A stretch of DNA of 64,000 bases, taken from contig NZ_JABKDE010000003.1 in the NCBI RefSeq assembly GCF_013623835.1, positions 1 to 64,000 of the forward strand, in the 5' to 3' direction. The notes under the pieces were generated by a model. That model saw only the letters and a program-made list of their open reading frames with translations, had not been told where the DNA came from and ran no database searches. Numbering within the stretch: position 1 is the stretch's first letter; every line of letters begins with the position of its first letter. The position numbers and the translations under genes were made by a program. Source of the DNA: Brevibacterium oceani (GTDB lineage: Bacteria; Actinomycetota; Actinomycetes; Actinomycetales; Brevibacteriaceae). This document shows, piece by piece, positions 40,844 to 49,841 of the stretch.

Positions 40844-42237
40844 ACCTTTCGAACCCGAACGGACTCTCGTCCCCTCCCAAAGCTCCGGATCAGGTGCGGC
40901 TCGGAGCCGGCGCCGGATTCGCAGGGGATCGGCTCGATCCGGCGATCGCCCTTGCCGAGCACGGCCGACTCGATTTCCTCGTCTTCGAACTCCTGGGAGA
41001 GCGGACTGTGGCCGCGGCCCAACGACGCGAACGAGAGATTGCGGACACGGGCTTCGACCCGACCTTGATCGATCGAATAGTCTCGGTCGCCCCCCACTGC
41101 GCAGCCAACGGCACACGCATCATCACGAACGGCGGTGCCGCCAACCCGAGGGCCGCTGCCGAAGCCGTCGCCGAGGCGGTCCGGAAACTGGACGTCGACC
41201 TGCCCGTTGCCTATGTCAGCGGAGATGATGTCCTTCAGATCGTTGAAAACACCGATCCAGTGACTTGGGAGACCGGACAGCCGGCATCCTCTATCGACGG
41301 GGAACTCATTTCGGCCAACGCCTATTTGGGCAGTGAGCCGATTCGGCGGGCCTTGGATGCTGGTGCCAGAATCGTCATCACCGGTCGCGTCGCTGATCCT
41401 TCGCTCTACGTCGGGGCGATGGCTCACCACTTCGATTGGGACCTCCACGATGCCGACCTCATCGGTCGGGCCACCGTGATCGGGCACCTGCTCGAATGTG
41501 CCGGTCAGGTCACTGGCGGATATTTCGCTGACCCAGTAACCAAACCCGTGAACGGTCTCGCGGAACTCGGTTTCCCTTTCGCCGATGTCGATGCCGATGC
41601 CCAAGCCGTCCTCGGTAAACTCGACGGTTCCGGAGGAGAAGTGTCCGTACATACCTGCACTGAGCAGCTGCTCTACGAGGTCGCCGTCCCGAGCGCCTAC
41701 ATCACACCGGATGTCACTGCCGATTTCTCACATGTGAGTTTCGAGCAAGTGTCCGCTGACCGTGTGCGCGTGAGCGGCGGCTCGGGCGCGGTCAAGCCCT
41801 CTGACCTCAAGGTCACGCTCGGCTACGACTCCGGATGGCAGGGTGAGGGGCAGATCTCTTACACCGGCATTCGGTCGAAGGAACGCGCGGAGCTGGCGGC
41901 AGCGATCATCCTCGAGCGCCTCAAGTCGCTGCATGGCTTCGACCCAAACTCCGTGTTCGTCGAATACATCGGAATGGCCGCGGCGTTCCGCGGGCTGATG
42001 AAGGTCGATACCTCAGCCGAGGTGCGGCTGCGCATCGTTGGAAGCGCTAACTCGCGACGGAGAGCAGCCATCATCGGCGACGAGGTCGAAGCCCTCTACA
42101 CGAATGGACCGGCAGGCGGCGGAGGTGCGAGGAAGTCCGTGCACAGCGTCATCTCGGTCAAGTCGTGCAGCGTCGACCGAGCGATCATCGAAGATGCCGC
42201 ATCCGTTGAGTTCGTCGATGGCTGCGCTGAGATCTGA
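40831..42237 (+). CDS. AtuA-family protein (DUF1446), large part
   Basis: This 468-residue protein has the AtuA-like core: VRLGAGAGFAGDRLDPAIAL, LDFLVFELLGERTVA, RIITNGGAANPRAAAEAV, ARIVITGRVADPSLYVG, AGQVTGGYFADP and GRATVIGHLLECAG. AtuA takes part in acyclic terpene utilisation in Pseudomonas, but most family members are of unknown reaction. GTG 40831 overlaps the transporter gene. The C-terminal domain that many relatives carry in the same chain is encoded separately by the next gene. In this operon the substrate is more likely an organic acid than a terpene. Confidence 0.82.
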   Translation: MDSLNLSNPNGLSSPPKAPDQVRLGAGAGFAGDRLDPAIALAEHGRLDFLVFELLGERTVAAAQRREREIADTGFDPTLIDRIVSVAPHCAANGTRIITNGGAANPRAAAEAVAEAVRKLDVDLPVAYVSGDDVLQIVENTDPVTWETGQPASSIDGELISANAYLGSEPIRRALDAGARIVITGRVADPSLYVGAMAHHFDWDLHDADLIGRATVIGHLLECAGQVTGGYFADPVTKPVNGLAELGFPFADVDADAQAVLGKLDGSGGEVSVHTCTEQLLYEVAVPSAYITPDVTADFSHVSFEQVSADRVRVSGGSGAVKPSDLKVTLGYDSGWQGEGQISYTGIRSKERAELAAAIILERLKSLHGFDPNSVFVEYIGMAAAFRGLMKVDTSAEVRLRIVGSANSRRRAAIIGDEVEALYTNGPAGGGGARKSVHSVISVKSCSVDRAIIEDAASVEFVDGCAEI

Positions 42238-42250
42238 GGAGAGAGTTCGA

Positions 42251-42550
42251 ATGACAACCATCGACGAGCTGGCATCGGTGCGCACCGGCGACAAGGGCGA
42301 TACGCTCATCCTCGGCGTGATCGCCCACGACCCGGCCGCATTCGAACGTATGGACAGAGATCTCAGCGCACGACGCGTCGCCGAGCACTTCGGGCTCGAT
42401 GCGCAGAAGGTGACTCGCAGCGATCTTCCGTTGCTGAATTCTTTCAGCTTCGAACTCTCCGGGCTGCTCGGCGGCGGAGTGACTGGTTCACCCAACCTGG
42501 ACGGGCACGGGAAAACCATGAGCTACCACCTTCTGACCCTCGACATCTGA
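42251..42550 (+). CDS. AtuA-related C-terminal domain as a separate small protein
   Basis: The protein has 99 residues. The opening LASVRTGDKGDTLILGVIAHDP and the closing SFELSGLLGGGVTGSPNLDGHGK match the C-terminal domain found fused to AtuA in other bacteria. ATG 42251 follows GAGGAGAGAG, 13 nt after the large part. It probably forms a complex with the 40831-42237 product. Known relatives do not have an assigned reaction. Confidence 0.8.
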   Translation: MTTIDELASVRTGDKGDTLILGVIAHDPAAFERMDRDLSARRVAEHFGLDAQKVTRSDLPLLNSFSFELSGLLGGGVTGSPNLDGHGKTMSYHLLTLDI

Positions 42551-42631
42551 GTCTCCCGCTCAATCTCGAGGCGCAGATCTGCTCATCACTCGAGATCATC
42601 TCGGGTTGCGGTGCCTGGGAGACGCGCCCAC

Positions 42632-42696
42632 CGCTTAAATTGGCAACCACCGCTCACCGCATAACGCTCTACAGTGTCGGCAACTTGAGCGGTCGG
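42632..42696. repeat. 65-bp palindromic repeat, family B, right copy
   Basis: CGCTTAAATTGG...GTCGGCAACTTGAGCGGTCGG, direct orientation relative to 38308-38372, six differences. The two copies bracket exactly the LysR-CitMHS-AtuA cassette. Confidence 0.85.
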
Positions 42697-42758
42697 GGTA
42701 ATAAGGCGGCGGGGACCTGCGTCAGCGGGTGCGCGCAGCGGCAGCGCAACCTCGCGCC

Positions 42759-43610
42759 TCACCGCAGCTTCGCGGTCACCTCGGCGGCGGTGGCGATGAC
42801 CTTCTCGACCAGCGGCGCCAACGGGTCGGAGTCCTTCCCCAGGTCTTTCCCGGAGTCCTTCCCGGACCCCTTATCCGTGTCCTTCCCGGACCCCGTCCCC
42901 GCGTCCTTCACGCTGTCGGGCACTGACAGTCCGACGGCCGCGATCGGGCGCCCGAGCACATCGAACACCGGCGCCGCGATCGTCGAGATGCCGGGCGTCA
43001 CCTCGCCGTGTTCGATCGCCCAGCCGACTCGTCTCTCCTGGGCGAGGACGGCGTTGAGGGCCTTGACCGAGGTCGGACCCTTGCCCGTGCGGGTGACGAA
43101 TCCGGTCTCGGACTGGAGCATCGCGAGCACCTCGGACTTCGGCAGCTGCGCGAGGATCGCCCGCCCCGTCGCGGTGAGGTAGCTGGGCATGCGCACCCCG
43201 GTCGCGGTGATGACGGCGACGGACTTCAGCGACTGCTCCTTGAGCACGTACTCGGTCTCCCAGCCGCGGATGACGGCGAGCTGCGCGGTGGCGGCGGTGT
43301 CTTCGGCGAGCTGCCGCACGATCGGCTGCGCCAACCGCTGCAGCGGGTTCGTCCGAAGGTAGGAGGCCCCGAGCTCGTGCACTCCGGCCCCGAGCACATA
43401 CCCGGATTCCGTGCGCGCCACGAGCCCGAGTTCCTCGAGCACGGCGAGGATGTCATAGGCGCTCGACCGCGGAATCTCCAGAGACCTGACCAGCGCACCG
43501 GCCGTGATCGCCCGGTTCGATGCCGCCATGTGCCGCAGGATCCCGATCGCCCTGCGCAGCGCGGGGACCTCAGCCACGGCAGGTCCCTCCGATACCGGCG
43601 ACGCCGACAT
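42759..43610 (-). CDS. IclR-family regulator of the hut operon
   Basis: This 283-residue IclR regulator has an HTH at about residues 15-70 (SNRAITAGALVRSLEIPRSSAYDILAVLEELGLVAR). The effector domain contains VRMPSYLTATGRAILAQLPKSEV and GISTIAAPVFDVLGRPIAAVGLSVP. A stretch of about 25 residues rich in Gly, Lys, Asp and Ser (GKDSGKDLGKDSD) interrupts it before the last helix, encoded by an imperfect 15-bp tandem repeat (42826-42905). ATG 43610 lies 28 nt after hutF, so it is the last gene of the operon. The TCCGA-YATT-TCGGA palindromes at hutI and hutU are the likely binding sites. Confidence 0.85.
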   Translation of the reverse strand: MSASPVSEGPAVAEVPALRRAIGILRHMAASNRAITAGALVRSLEIPRSSAYDILAVLEELGLVARTESGYVLGAGVHELGASYLRTNPLQRLAQPIVRQLAEDTAATAQLAVIRGWETEYVLKEQSLKSVAVITATGVRMPSYLTATGRAILAQLPKSEVLAMLQSETGFVTRTGKGPTSVKALNAVLAQERRVGWAIEHGEVTPGISTIAAPVFDVLGRPIAAVGLSVPDSVKDAGTGSGKDTDKGSGKDSGKDLGKDSDPLAPLVEKVIATAAEVTAKLR

Positions 43611-43638
43611 TCCGACCCGCGACGATCTCACCCACGAC

Positions 43639-45051
43639 TCAGCCCTCCATCTCCAACGCGGCGAAGGCTTCCGCGTAGAGTGCGGAGATGTCCCCGAGTT
43701 CGGCGTGCACGCCATCGCGCACGCGGACTCTGCCGCCGCTGACGGTCAATGACACATCCGCCGAGGTGGCCGTGAGGATGATCTGCTCGTCCAGTGATCC
43801 TATGGTCCGCATGCTGTCGGTGCGCAGGGCCACGAAGTCACACGCCTTGCCGACTTCGAGCGCGCCGACGGGCAGGTCGAGGCTGCGCGCCCCACCCTCG
43901 GTCAGCGCCGTGATGAGTTCGGCCGGGGAGAATCGGCCGCGCTGTCCCGAGCGCAGGCGTTCACCGGCTTCAAGGCCCTGGGTCTCGCGGAGTGCGTCGA
44001 GGACGACGTGCTGATCGGAGCCGAGTGAGATCACAGCCCCGGCGTCGGCGAGTTCTCTGGCCGGTCCGATGCCGTCGGCCAGGTCCGCCTCGGTGCAGGG
44101 GCACATGACGATCGACGCCCGCGAGCCGCCGAGGATCGCGATGTCCTCCTCGCTCAGGTGCGTGGCATGGACGGCGGAGAGTCGGTCGGTGACGACTCCG
44201 GAGCGTCCGAGCACCTCGGTGGGGCTGGCCCCGTACGCTGCCTGACAGGCCTCGTTCTCCGCGGGCTGTTCGGACAGGTGCACGTGCACGGGTCCGTCGA
44301 GTTCGGCGAATCGGGGCAGGTTCGCGGCCGGGACGGCGCGGATCGAGTGGATGGCCGCACCGACGTGGACGAAGCTCTCACCTGGGGCGTTGACGGGGAA
44401 TTCCTCGGCGAAAGCTTCGGTGAGTCCGGCATGCCGGTCCATAAAGCCGTCAATGGTGCCGTCGCCGAATCGGGCCTGCTCGGCCGAGAGCTCCGCGTCG
44501 ATGGCGCCGGTGAGGTAGCAGGTGTCGAGGAGACGGATGCGGATCCCCGCCGAGGCGGCCGCCCGTGCCAGCGCCCGTTCCATGGCGTGGGCGCGGGCTG
44601 CGTCGACCGTGCCGTCGGCAGTGCCCTCGCTCGCGTCCCCGCGGGGACGTTCGCTTCCGTACGGAGTTCCGTCCTGGGCGTGGTGGACGTAGTGGAACTC
44701 CCCCACCGAGGTGTAGCCGCCGGCGAGCATCTCGGCAAAGACGGCACGGGCCACGGTCTCGTACGTTTTCGGCTCGAGCTTCGCGGCGACGGAGTACATG
44801 ACCTCACGCCAGGTCCAGAAGGTGCCACCGTCACCGTGGGTGCGGCCGCGCAGCATGCGATGGAAGGCGTGGGAGTGGGCGTTGACTGCGCTTGGCAGGG
44901 TGAATCCGGGCACCGCCTCGGCGTCGGAGGGGGCGGTGTCGATGCCGGTTTCGACGGCGGTGAGCGTGCCGGTGTCATCGGCGGTCAGCAGCACACCGTG
45001 GGCGACGGCCCGGTCGACCCATGCCGTCTCGCACCAGTAGCGGGTGCTCAT
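43639..45051 (-). CDS. hutF: Formimidoylglutamate deiminase
   Basis: This 470-residue amidohydrolase is of the HutF type. Metal ligands: PSAVNAHSHAFHRMLRG (strand 1 His-X-His), VHVHLSEQPAENEAC (strand 5), SAVHATHLSEEDI (strand 6), VISLGSDQHVVLDALRE (strand 8 Asp). The HLSEQP and FWTWREVMY motifs are HutF-specific. It deaminates N-formimino-L-glutamate to N-formyl-L-glutamate, the five-step branch of histidine degradation. Its start overlaps the M20 gene stop as ATGA. A formylglutamate-hydrolysing enzyme is then required; the adjacent M20 protein is the candidate. Confidence 0.93.
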   Translation of the reverse strand: MSTRYWCETAWVDRAVAHGVLLTADDTGTLTAVETGIDTAPSDAEAVPGFTLPSAVNAHSHAFHRMLRGRTHGDGGTFWTWREVMYSVAAKLEPKTYETVARAVFAEMLAGGYTSVGEFHYVHHAQDGTPYGSERPRGDASEGTADGTVDAARAHAMERALARAAASAGIRIRLLDTCYLTGAIDAELSAEQARFGDGTIDGFMDRHAGLTEAFAEEFPVNAPGESFVHVGAAIHSIRAVPAANLPRFAELDGPVHVHLSEQPAENEACQAAYGASPTEVLGRSGVVTDRLSAVHATHLSEEDIAILGGSRASIVMCPCTEADLADGIGPARELADAGAVISLGSDQHVVLDALRETQGLEAGERLRSGQRGRFSPAELITALTEGGARSLDLPVGALEVGKACDFVALRTDSMRTIGSLDEQIILTATSADVSLTVSGGRVRVRDGVHAELGDISALYAEAFAALEMEG

Positions 45052-46331
45052 GCCGCACCTCCCGTCGTCGGACCTGCGGTGACGCCGTCGGTCGGGGCAG
45101 CGTCGGTCGGGGCGCCGTCGACGCCGAGTTCGCGTTCGAGCACCTTCACCAGCGCATCGACTCCGGCTCGCTGGTCGTCGACCTCGCAGGCCTCTTCCGG
45201 AGCGTGCGAGACGCCCGTCGGGTTGCGGACGTAGAGCATCGCCGAGGGCACGTGGGCTGCGAGGATGCCGGCATCGTGTCCGGCGCCCGAGGGCAGCAGC
45301 GGTGCGGTCGGCAGCACCGAGCTCAGGCGTGCGTTGAGGTCGGCGGTGAAATGCGTGGTCGGCGAGTAGGACTCGCGTGACACGGTGACCTCGACGCCGG
45401 TCGCTGATGCGTATTCGCTGGCGCGGCGGGAGATGGCTTCGAGGACCTGCTCGACGACGGCGTCGTCGGGGTGGCGGATGTCGAGCCAGAAGCTCATGGC
45501 CGAGGCGATGACGTTCGTCCCGCCCGGGTGGACGAGCGTGCGGCCCACGGTCGCCACCGCGCTCGCGTCAGTGGCTGCCGCTACGGTCGGGATATCCCCG
45601 ATCACACGGGAGGCGGCGACGACCGGGTCCGCGCGATGGCTCATCGGCGTGGTCCCGGCATGATTGCCCTGGCCTGCGAAGGAGAAGTGCCAGCGGCCGT
45701 GGCCGATGATCGAGGAGCCGATGGCGACGGCCTGATCGGTGTTGATCAGACCGATGCCCTGTTCGACATGGAGTTCGATGAAGGAACCGATTCCGGCCAG
45801 CCGAGACTGGTCACGCCCGACCCGTTCCGGGTCGAGGCCATAGCCACGGGCGACGTCGGCGAAGGTGTCACCGGCGGAGTCCTTGAGCCCGAGCGCCCGA
45901 TCGGCGTCGATGGCGCCGGTGATCAGCCGTGAGCCGAGGCAGGCGACGCCGAAGCGTGAACCCTCTTCTTCGGGGAAGACCGCCAGGGCCAGGGGCCGGG
46001 TTGCCCGGTCGAGCGCACCCGATGCCTTGAGATCATCGAACGCCGCCAGCGCCGAGGCGACACCGAGGGGTCCGTCGAAGGCGCCGCCGCCGGGGACGGA
46101 GTCGAGGTGTGAGCCGGTGACGACAGCGTTGTCCCCGGGCTGGGTGGCCCAGGCCCAGGTGATGCCGTTGGCGTCGATCTCGGTATCGAGACCGCGGCGG
46201 TCCGCCTCGGCGAGGAACCACTCGCGCAGCTCCCGTTCGGTGCCTGAGAATCCCGGGCGCTGGTAGCCGGGACCGCGGCTGTCACGGCCGGTGTCCTCGA
46301 TCTGCCCAAGCAGGGAGACGACATCGCTCAT
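45048..46331 (-). CDS. M20-family amidohydrolase (allantoate/carbamoyl amino acid hydrolase type), putative N-formylglutamate hydrolase
   Basis: This 427-residue M20 peptidase-fold enzyme has VVTGSHLDSVPGGGAFDGPLGV (His and Asp ligands), VFPEEEGSRFG (Glu-Glu), IELHVEQGIGL and the C-terminal LPSGAGHDAGILAAHVPSAMLYVR. This is the allantoate amidohydrolase/N-carbamoylase group. ATG 46331 has GGAGTGAAC upstream. Its place between hutH and hutF, with no HutG-type deformylase in the operon, suggests it hydrolyses N-formyl-L-glutamate to glutamate and formate. That role is inferred from context; the family itself is certain. Confidence 0.87.
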   Translation of the reverse strand: MSDVVSLLGQIEDTGRDSRGPGYQRPGFSGTERELREWFLAEADRRGLDTEIDANGITWAWATQPGDNAVVTGSHLDSVPGGGAFDGPLGVASALAAFDDLKASGALDRATRPLALAVFPEEEGSRFGVACLGSRLITGAIDADRALGLKDSAGDTFADVARGYGLDPERVGRDQSRLAGIGSFIELHVEQGIGLINTDQAVAIGSSIIGHGRWHFSFAGQGNHAGTTPMSHRADPVVAASRVIGDIPTVAAATDASAVATVGRTLVHPGGTNVIASAMSFWLDIRHPDDAVVEQVLEAISRRASEYASATGVEVTVSRESYSPTTHFTADLNARLSSVLPTAPLLPSGAGHDAGILAAHVPSAMLYVRNPTGVSHAPEEACEVDDQRAGVDALVKVLERELGVDGAPTDAAPTDGVTAGPTTGGAA

Positions 46332-46339
46332 TGTCTGTT

Positions 46340-46460
46340 CACTCCGTTCGAAATCGGTCGGGGCCGGCCCGGCCCCAACGTCGGGCCAGTCCCGGTGCGG
46401 GCCTGCTCTGGTGCAGACCAGGCCCGGGATGGGGCCACCCACTTGGCGGGATGGGCCCCA
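46340..46460. repeat. GC-rich hairpin region between hutH and the M20 gene
   Basis: GGGGCCGGCCCGGCCCC and GGCCTGCTCTGGTGCAGACC followed by AGGCC are self-complementary. They may modulate read-through or mRNA stability inside the operon. No ORF is supported here. Confidence 0.55.
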
Positions 46461-46468
46461 GCCCTGCC

Positions 46469-48145
46469 TCAGTCCTTGTGGGTGGTGGCTGCGTCGGTGC
46501 CCGAGGCTTCGGCCGCGGCGTCGAGGTTGCCCAGTGCCGTGAACTCGGGGTCGTCCACGGCCGGTCCGCCGCCGGCCGGCTGCCAGGTTCCGGCCGCCGA
46601 CGTCACGGTGTGGCGGAACTCAGCGACCGCCTCGGCGGCGGAGACGAGGGAGCCGTCCTTGACCTTCGCGATGGTCTCGGCGAGCTCGGGCGAGAGGAAC
46701 CGGTCCGGTCCGGGGCCGGGCACGGTCTCACGGATCGCGGCGATGACGGCGCCGGTGACCGGGGCCGGTGCGGCCTCGCGCATATCGCAGGCGCGGGAGG
46801 CAGCGTAGAGCTCGATGCCGATGACGGATGCGAGGTTGTCGACGACCTTGCGCAGCTTCCGGGCGGCCGACCAGCCCATCGACACGTGGTCCTCCTGCAT
46901 CGCCGAGGACGGGATCGAGTCGACCGAGGCCGGGGTGGCACCGCGCTTGGCTTCGGAGACCATCGCGGCCTGCGTGTAGTGGGCGATCATCAGTCCTGAG
47001 TCGACGCCGGCGTCATCGGCGAGGAACGGGGTGAGGTCCTGGTTGCGGGCGACATCCATCATCCGGTCGGTGCGGCGTTCGGACATCGAGGCGACGTCGG
47101 CGGCGACGATCGCGAGGAAGTCGAGTGCGTGCGCCAGGGGTGCGCCGTGGAAGTTGCCGTTCGAGGACACCATGCCGTTGGTGAGCACGACAGGGTTGTC
47201 GATGGCCGCGCGCAGTTCGCGTTCGGCGACTCCGGTGGCGAAGGCGACGGCGTCGCGGGCGGCGCCGTTGACCTGTGGGGCGCAGCGCATCGAGTAGGCG
47301 TCCTGGACGAGGTGGGTGGACTCGCGGTGGCTGGCGGTGATGCCCGAGTCCTTGAGGGAGGTGAGCATGTTCGCCGCCGAGGCGGCCTGACCCTCGTGCG
47401 GACGCAGGGCGTAGTGGAGTTCGGGGGCGAAGACGGCGTCGGTGCCGAAGAGTCCTTCGATGCTCATGGCAGCGGACACGTCGACGGCGGTGAGCAGGTT
47501 CTCCAGATCAGTCAGCGCCATGATGAGCATGCCGAGCATGCCGTCGGTGCCGTTGACCAGGGCGAGGCCTTCCTTCTCCGCGAGCGTGACCGGGGTGATG
47601 CCGGCGGCGGCGAGGATCTCATCGGCAGGTCCGGCGACGCCGTCGGGTCCTTCGGCCACGCCTTCGCCCATGACGACGAGCGCGCACGCGGACAGGGGTG
47701 CGAGGTCGCCCGAGCAGCCGAGCGATCCGTATTCGTGGACGACGGGGGTGATGCCGGCGTTGAGGAGGTCGACGTAGGTCTGGAGCACCTCGGCGCGGAC
47801 TCCGGCGCGGCCGGTGGCCAGGGTCCGGGCGCGCAGCAGCATGAGTGCGCGCACGACCTCGCGCTCGACGGGGTCGCCGACTCCGGCGGCATGGGAGCGG
47901 ATGAGGGACTTCTGCAGCTGGGTGCGCAGCTCGGCAGGGATGTGCCGCTGGGCGAGTGCACCGAACCCGGTCGAGACGCCGTAGACGGGCTTCGGTGCCG
48001 AGGCGAGTGCGTCGATGGCCTCACGGTACTTGTTCACTCGGGCCAGGGTGGCCTCGGACAGGGAGACCTTCGCGTCGTTGCGGGCGACGTCGACCACCTC
48101 GGCGAAGGTGAGCGTATCGGGGTCGAGATCGATGAAGTCGGTCAT
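46469..48145 (-). CDS. hutH: Histidine ammonia-lyase
   Basis: This 558-residue lyase makes urocanate from histidine. The MIO prosthetic group forms from Cys144-Ser145-Gly146 in EYGSLGCSGDLAPLSACAL; Cys in place of Ala is the known actinobacterial variant. Tyr55 in VYGVSTGFGAL and the MRCAPQVNGAARDAV and GNFHGAPLAHALDF stretches complete the active site. It is about 45 residues longer than usual at the C-terminus, with a Gly/Ala/Asp-rich tail. ATG 48145 is followed in order by the M20 and hutF genes. Confidence 0.96.
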   Translation of the reverse strand: MTDFIDLDPDTLTFAEVVDVARNDAKVSLSEATLARVNKYREAIDALASAPKPVYGVSTGFGALAQRHIPAELRTQLQKSLIRSHAAGVGDPVEREVVRALMLLRARTLATGRAGVRAEVLQTYVDLLNAGITPVVHEYGSLGCSGDLAPLSACALVVMGEGVAEGPDGVAGPADEILAAAGITPVTLAEKEGLALVNGTDGMLGMLIMALTDLENLLTAVDVSAAMSIEGLFGTDAVFAPELHYALRPHEGQAASAANMLTSLKDSGITASHRESTHLVQDAYSMRCAPQVNGAARDAVAFATGVAERELRAAIDNPVVLTNGMVSSNGNFHGAPLAHALDFLAIVAADVASMSERRTDRMMDVARNQDLTPFLADDAGVDSGLMIAHYTQAAMVSEAKRGATPASVDSIPSSAMQEDHVSMGWSAARKLRKVVDNLASVIGIELYAASRACDMREAAPAPVTGAVIAAIRETVPGPGPDRFLSPELAETIAKVKDGSLVSAAEAVAEFRHTVTSAAGTWQPAGGGPAVDDPEFTALGNLDAAAEASGTDAATTHKD

Positions 48146-48229
48146 CGTCTTCCTTTCCTGGGATTCGTCGGTGATGAGGTTCAGTCGGAGGGTGGGTTGA
48201 GGTTCAGTCGTGGGGCGGCTTGCCGGCGA

Positions 48230-49501
48230 TCAGCAGCTGGGTCGGTTGTCGGCGATGAGGTCGCCGCCTGAGTAGACGCGTTCGACGAGCTGCACGCCCG
48301 GCCGATAGGCCAGGTGGCGGCAGCTCGGCGCGTCGAGGACGGCGAGGTCGGCGCGGGCCCCCACACCGAGGTGGCCGACGTCAGTCCGCTGCAGAGCGTT
48401 GGCTCCGCCGGCGGTCGCCGCCCACACCGCCTGTTCGACGGTGAAGTGCATATCGCGGACGCCGATGGCGATGGCGAACGGCATGCTGTTGGAGAACCCG
48501 GAGCCGGGATTGCAGTCGGTGGCGATGGCCAGCGCGACTCCGGCGTCGACGTAGCGGCGGGCGTCGGGGTAGGGCTGGCGGGTGGAGAATTCGATGCTCG
48601 GCAGCAGGGTGACGACGGTGCCCGCCTCGGCGAGGACCTTCAGATCGTCGTCCGAGGCGAAAGTCGCGTGGTCGACGGACGCGCACCCGAGTTCCGCTCC
48701 GAGCTGGAGTGCCCCGCCCTCGGTGAGCTGGTTCGCGTGCAGGCGCGGAATCATGCCTGCGGCCTTGCCGGCGTCGATGATGCGCCTAGTCTGATCCTCG
48801 GTGAAGGCACTGGTTTCGCAGAACACGTCGATCCACTTCGCCTTGCCCGCAGCGGCCGGGATGATCTCATCGATGACGAGGTCAACGTAGCCTTCCGGGT
48901 CCTCTTTGTACTCGGGTGGGACGACGTGGGCGGCGATGAGCGTCGATTCGTCGGTGTGCCGGTTGATGATGTCGAGCGCCTGGATCTCGTCTTCGAGGGT
49001 GAGGCCGTATCCGGTCTTGATCTCGAAGGTCGTCGTGCCCTGCCGCCTGGCCTGGTCGAGCAGGTGGACGAGGTTGGCCTCGAGCTCGGTCTCGGTGGCG
49101 GCGCGGGTGGCGGCCACGGTCGTGGCGATGCCCCCGGCCGAATACTTCTGCCCGGCCATGCGCGCGGCGAATTCCTCGGAGCGGTCGCCGGCGAAGATGA
49201 GGTGGTTGTGACTGTCGACGAAGCCGGGGATGACGGCTTTGCCACCGAGGTCGATGGTCTCGAGTCCGCCCAATTCGTTCGCCGAGGTGACTTCCCCGTT
49301 GACGATGTCATCGTCGTTGACGCCGTGTGCGGTCGCATCGCCGAGGTGGTTCTGCACTGCCGTGTCCGCCTGGGCGGACGGCCCCGACCAGACGACTCGG
49401 CCGTCGTCGACGAGCAGTGCGGCATCGGTGATGACGTCGAGTTCGCCGAGGCGGTCGAGGTCGTTGACGACCAATTCGCTGATCCCGGTGAATAGCTGCA
49501 T
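48230..49501 (-). CDS. hutI: Imidazolonepropionase
   Basis: This is a 423-residue amidohydrolase. KAVIPGFVDSHNHLIFAGDRSEEFAARMAG, TTTFEIKTGYGLTLEDEIQALDII, LIAAHVVPPEYK, RLHANQLTEGGALQLGAELG and LAIATDCNPGSGFSNSMPFAI are family signatures with the metal ligands in order. It opens the imidazolone ring to formiminoglutamate. ATG 49501 has GGAAAGGG upstream. A TCCGA-TATT-TCGGA operator lies 85-100 nt upstream of the start, so hutI has its own promoter in addition to read-through from hutU. Confidence 0.96.
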   Translation of the reverse strand: MQLFTGISELVVNDLDRLGELDVITDAALLVDDGRVVWSGPSAQADTAVQNHLGDATAHGVNDDDIVNGEVTSANELGGLETIDLGGKAVIPGFVDSHNHLIFAGDRSEEFAARMAGQKYSAGGIATTVAATRAATETELEANLVHLLDQARRQGTTTFEIKTGYGLTLEDEIQALDIINRHTDESTLIAAHVVPPEYKEDPEGYVDLVIDEIIPAAAGKAKWIDVFCETSAFTEDQTRRIIDAGKAAGMIPRLHANQLTEGGALQLGAELGCASVDHATFASDDDLKVLAEAGTVVTLLPSIEFSTRQPYPDARRYVDAGVALAIATDCNPGSGFSNSMPFAIAIGVRDMHFTVEQAVWAATAGGANALQRTDVGHLGVGARADLAVLDAPSCRHLAYRPGVQLVERVYSGGDLIADNRPSC

Positions 49502-49585
49502 GACGGTCGGCCCTTTCCGATCGAGTGTGGTCCAGTCCCAGTATGGACCGCTCGGAGACCACAGAGAACGGCCCACCGAGAGATT

Positions 49586-49603
49586 CGTCCGATATTTCGG
49601 ACG
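49586..49603. promoter_or_regulatory. hut operator at hutI
   Basis: CGTCCGATATTTCGGACG is an 18-bp inverted repeat (7-bp arms, 4-bp centre). The core TCCGA-N4-TCGGA is shared with the site upstream of hutU. The rest of the 340-bp gap (49502-49841) holds a terminator and no gene. Confidence 0.75.
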
Positions 49604-49710
49604 GTCAGAGCGAGGAATGGCCCAAGCGACGTCGCAAGGCATGCCCGCGACGTCGACGACGACAGGTTCGACGGCCCCGGCACGCGTGCCGCCGGTTTCG
49701 GCACACAAGA

Positions 49711-49748
49711 AGCTGAGCAACCCAGTTCGGAAACTGGGCCGCTCAGCT
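49711..49748. terminator. Hairpin after hutU
   Basis: AGCTGAGCAACCCAGTT / AACTGGGCCGCTCAGCT with a short loop, T-rich on both sides (CTTTTCTT on the plus strand). It should reduce read-through from hutU into hutI. Confidence 0.75.
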
Positions 49749-49841
49749 TTTCTTGAGCTGCTTCAGGTCAAGCGCGGACGCAGCGCGCGCACCGCGGCCT
49801 CGCACGAAGCGCAACCCTCGCCACCCGCCTCTTGCTGCGCG

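Noticed and set aside
42826-42905. Short tandem repeats as a CRISPR array
   Set aside because: Units are about 15 bp, have no spacers and lie in frame inside a coding sequence.
46469-48145. Cys in place of Ala in the MIO triad of HutH as an anomaly
   Set aside because: Cys-Ser-Gly is the known actinobacterial variant and forms MIO.
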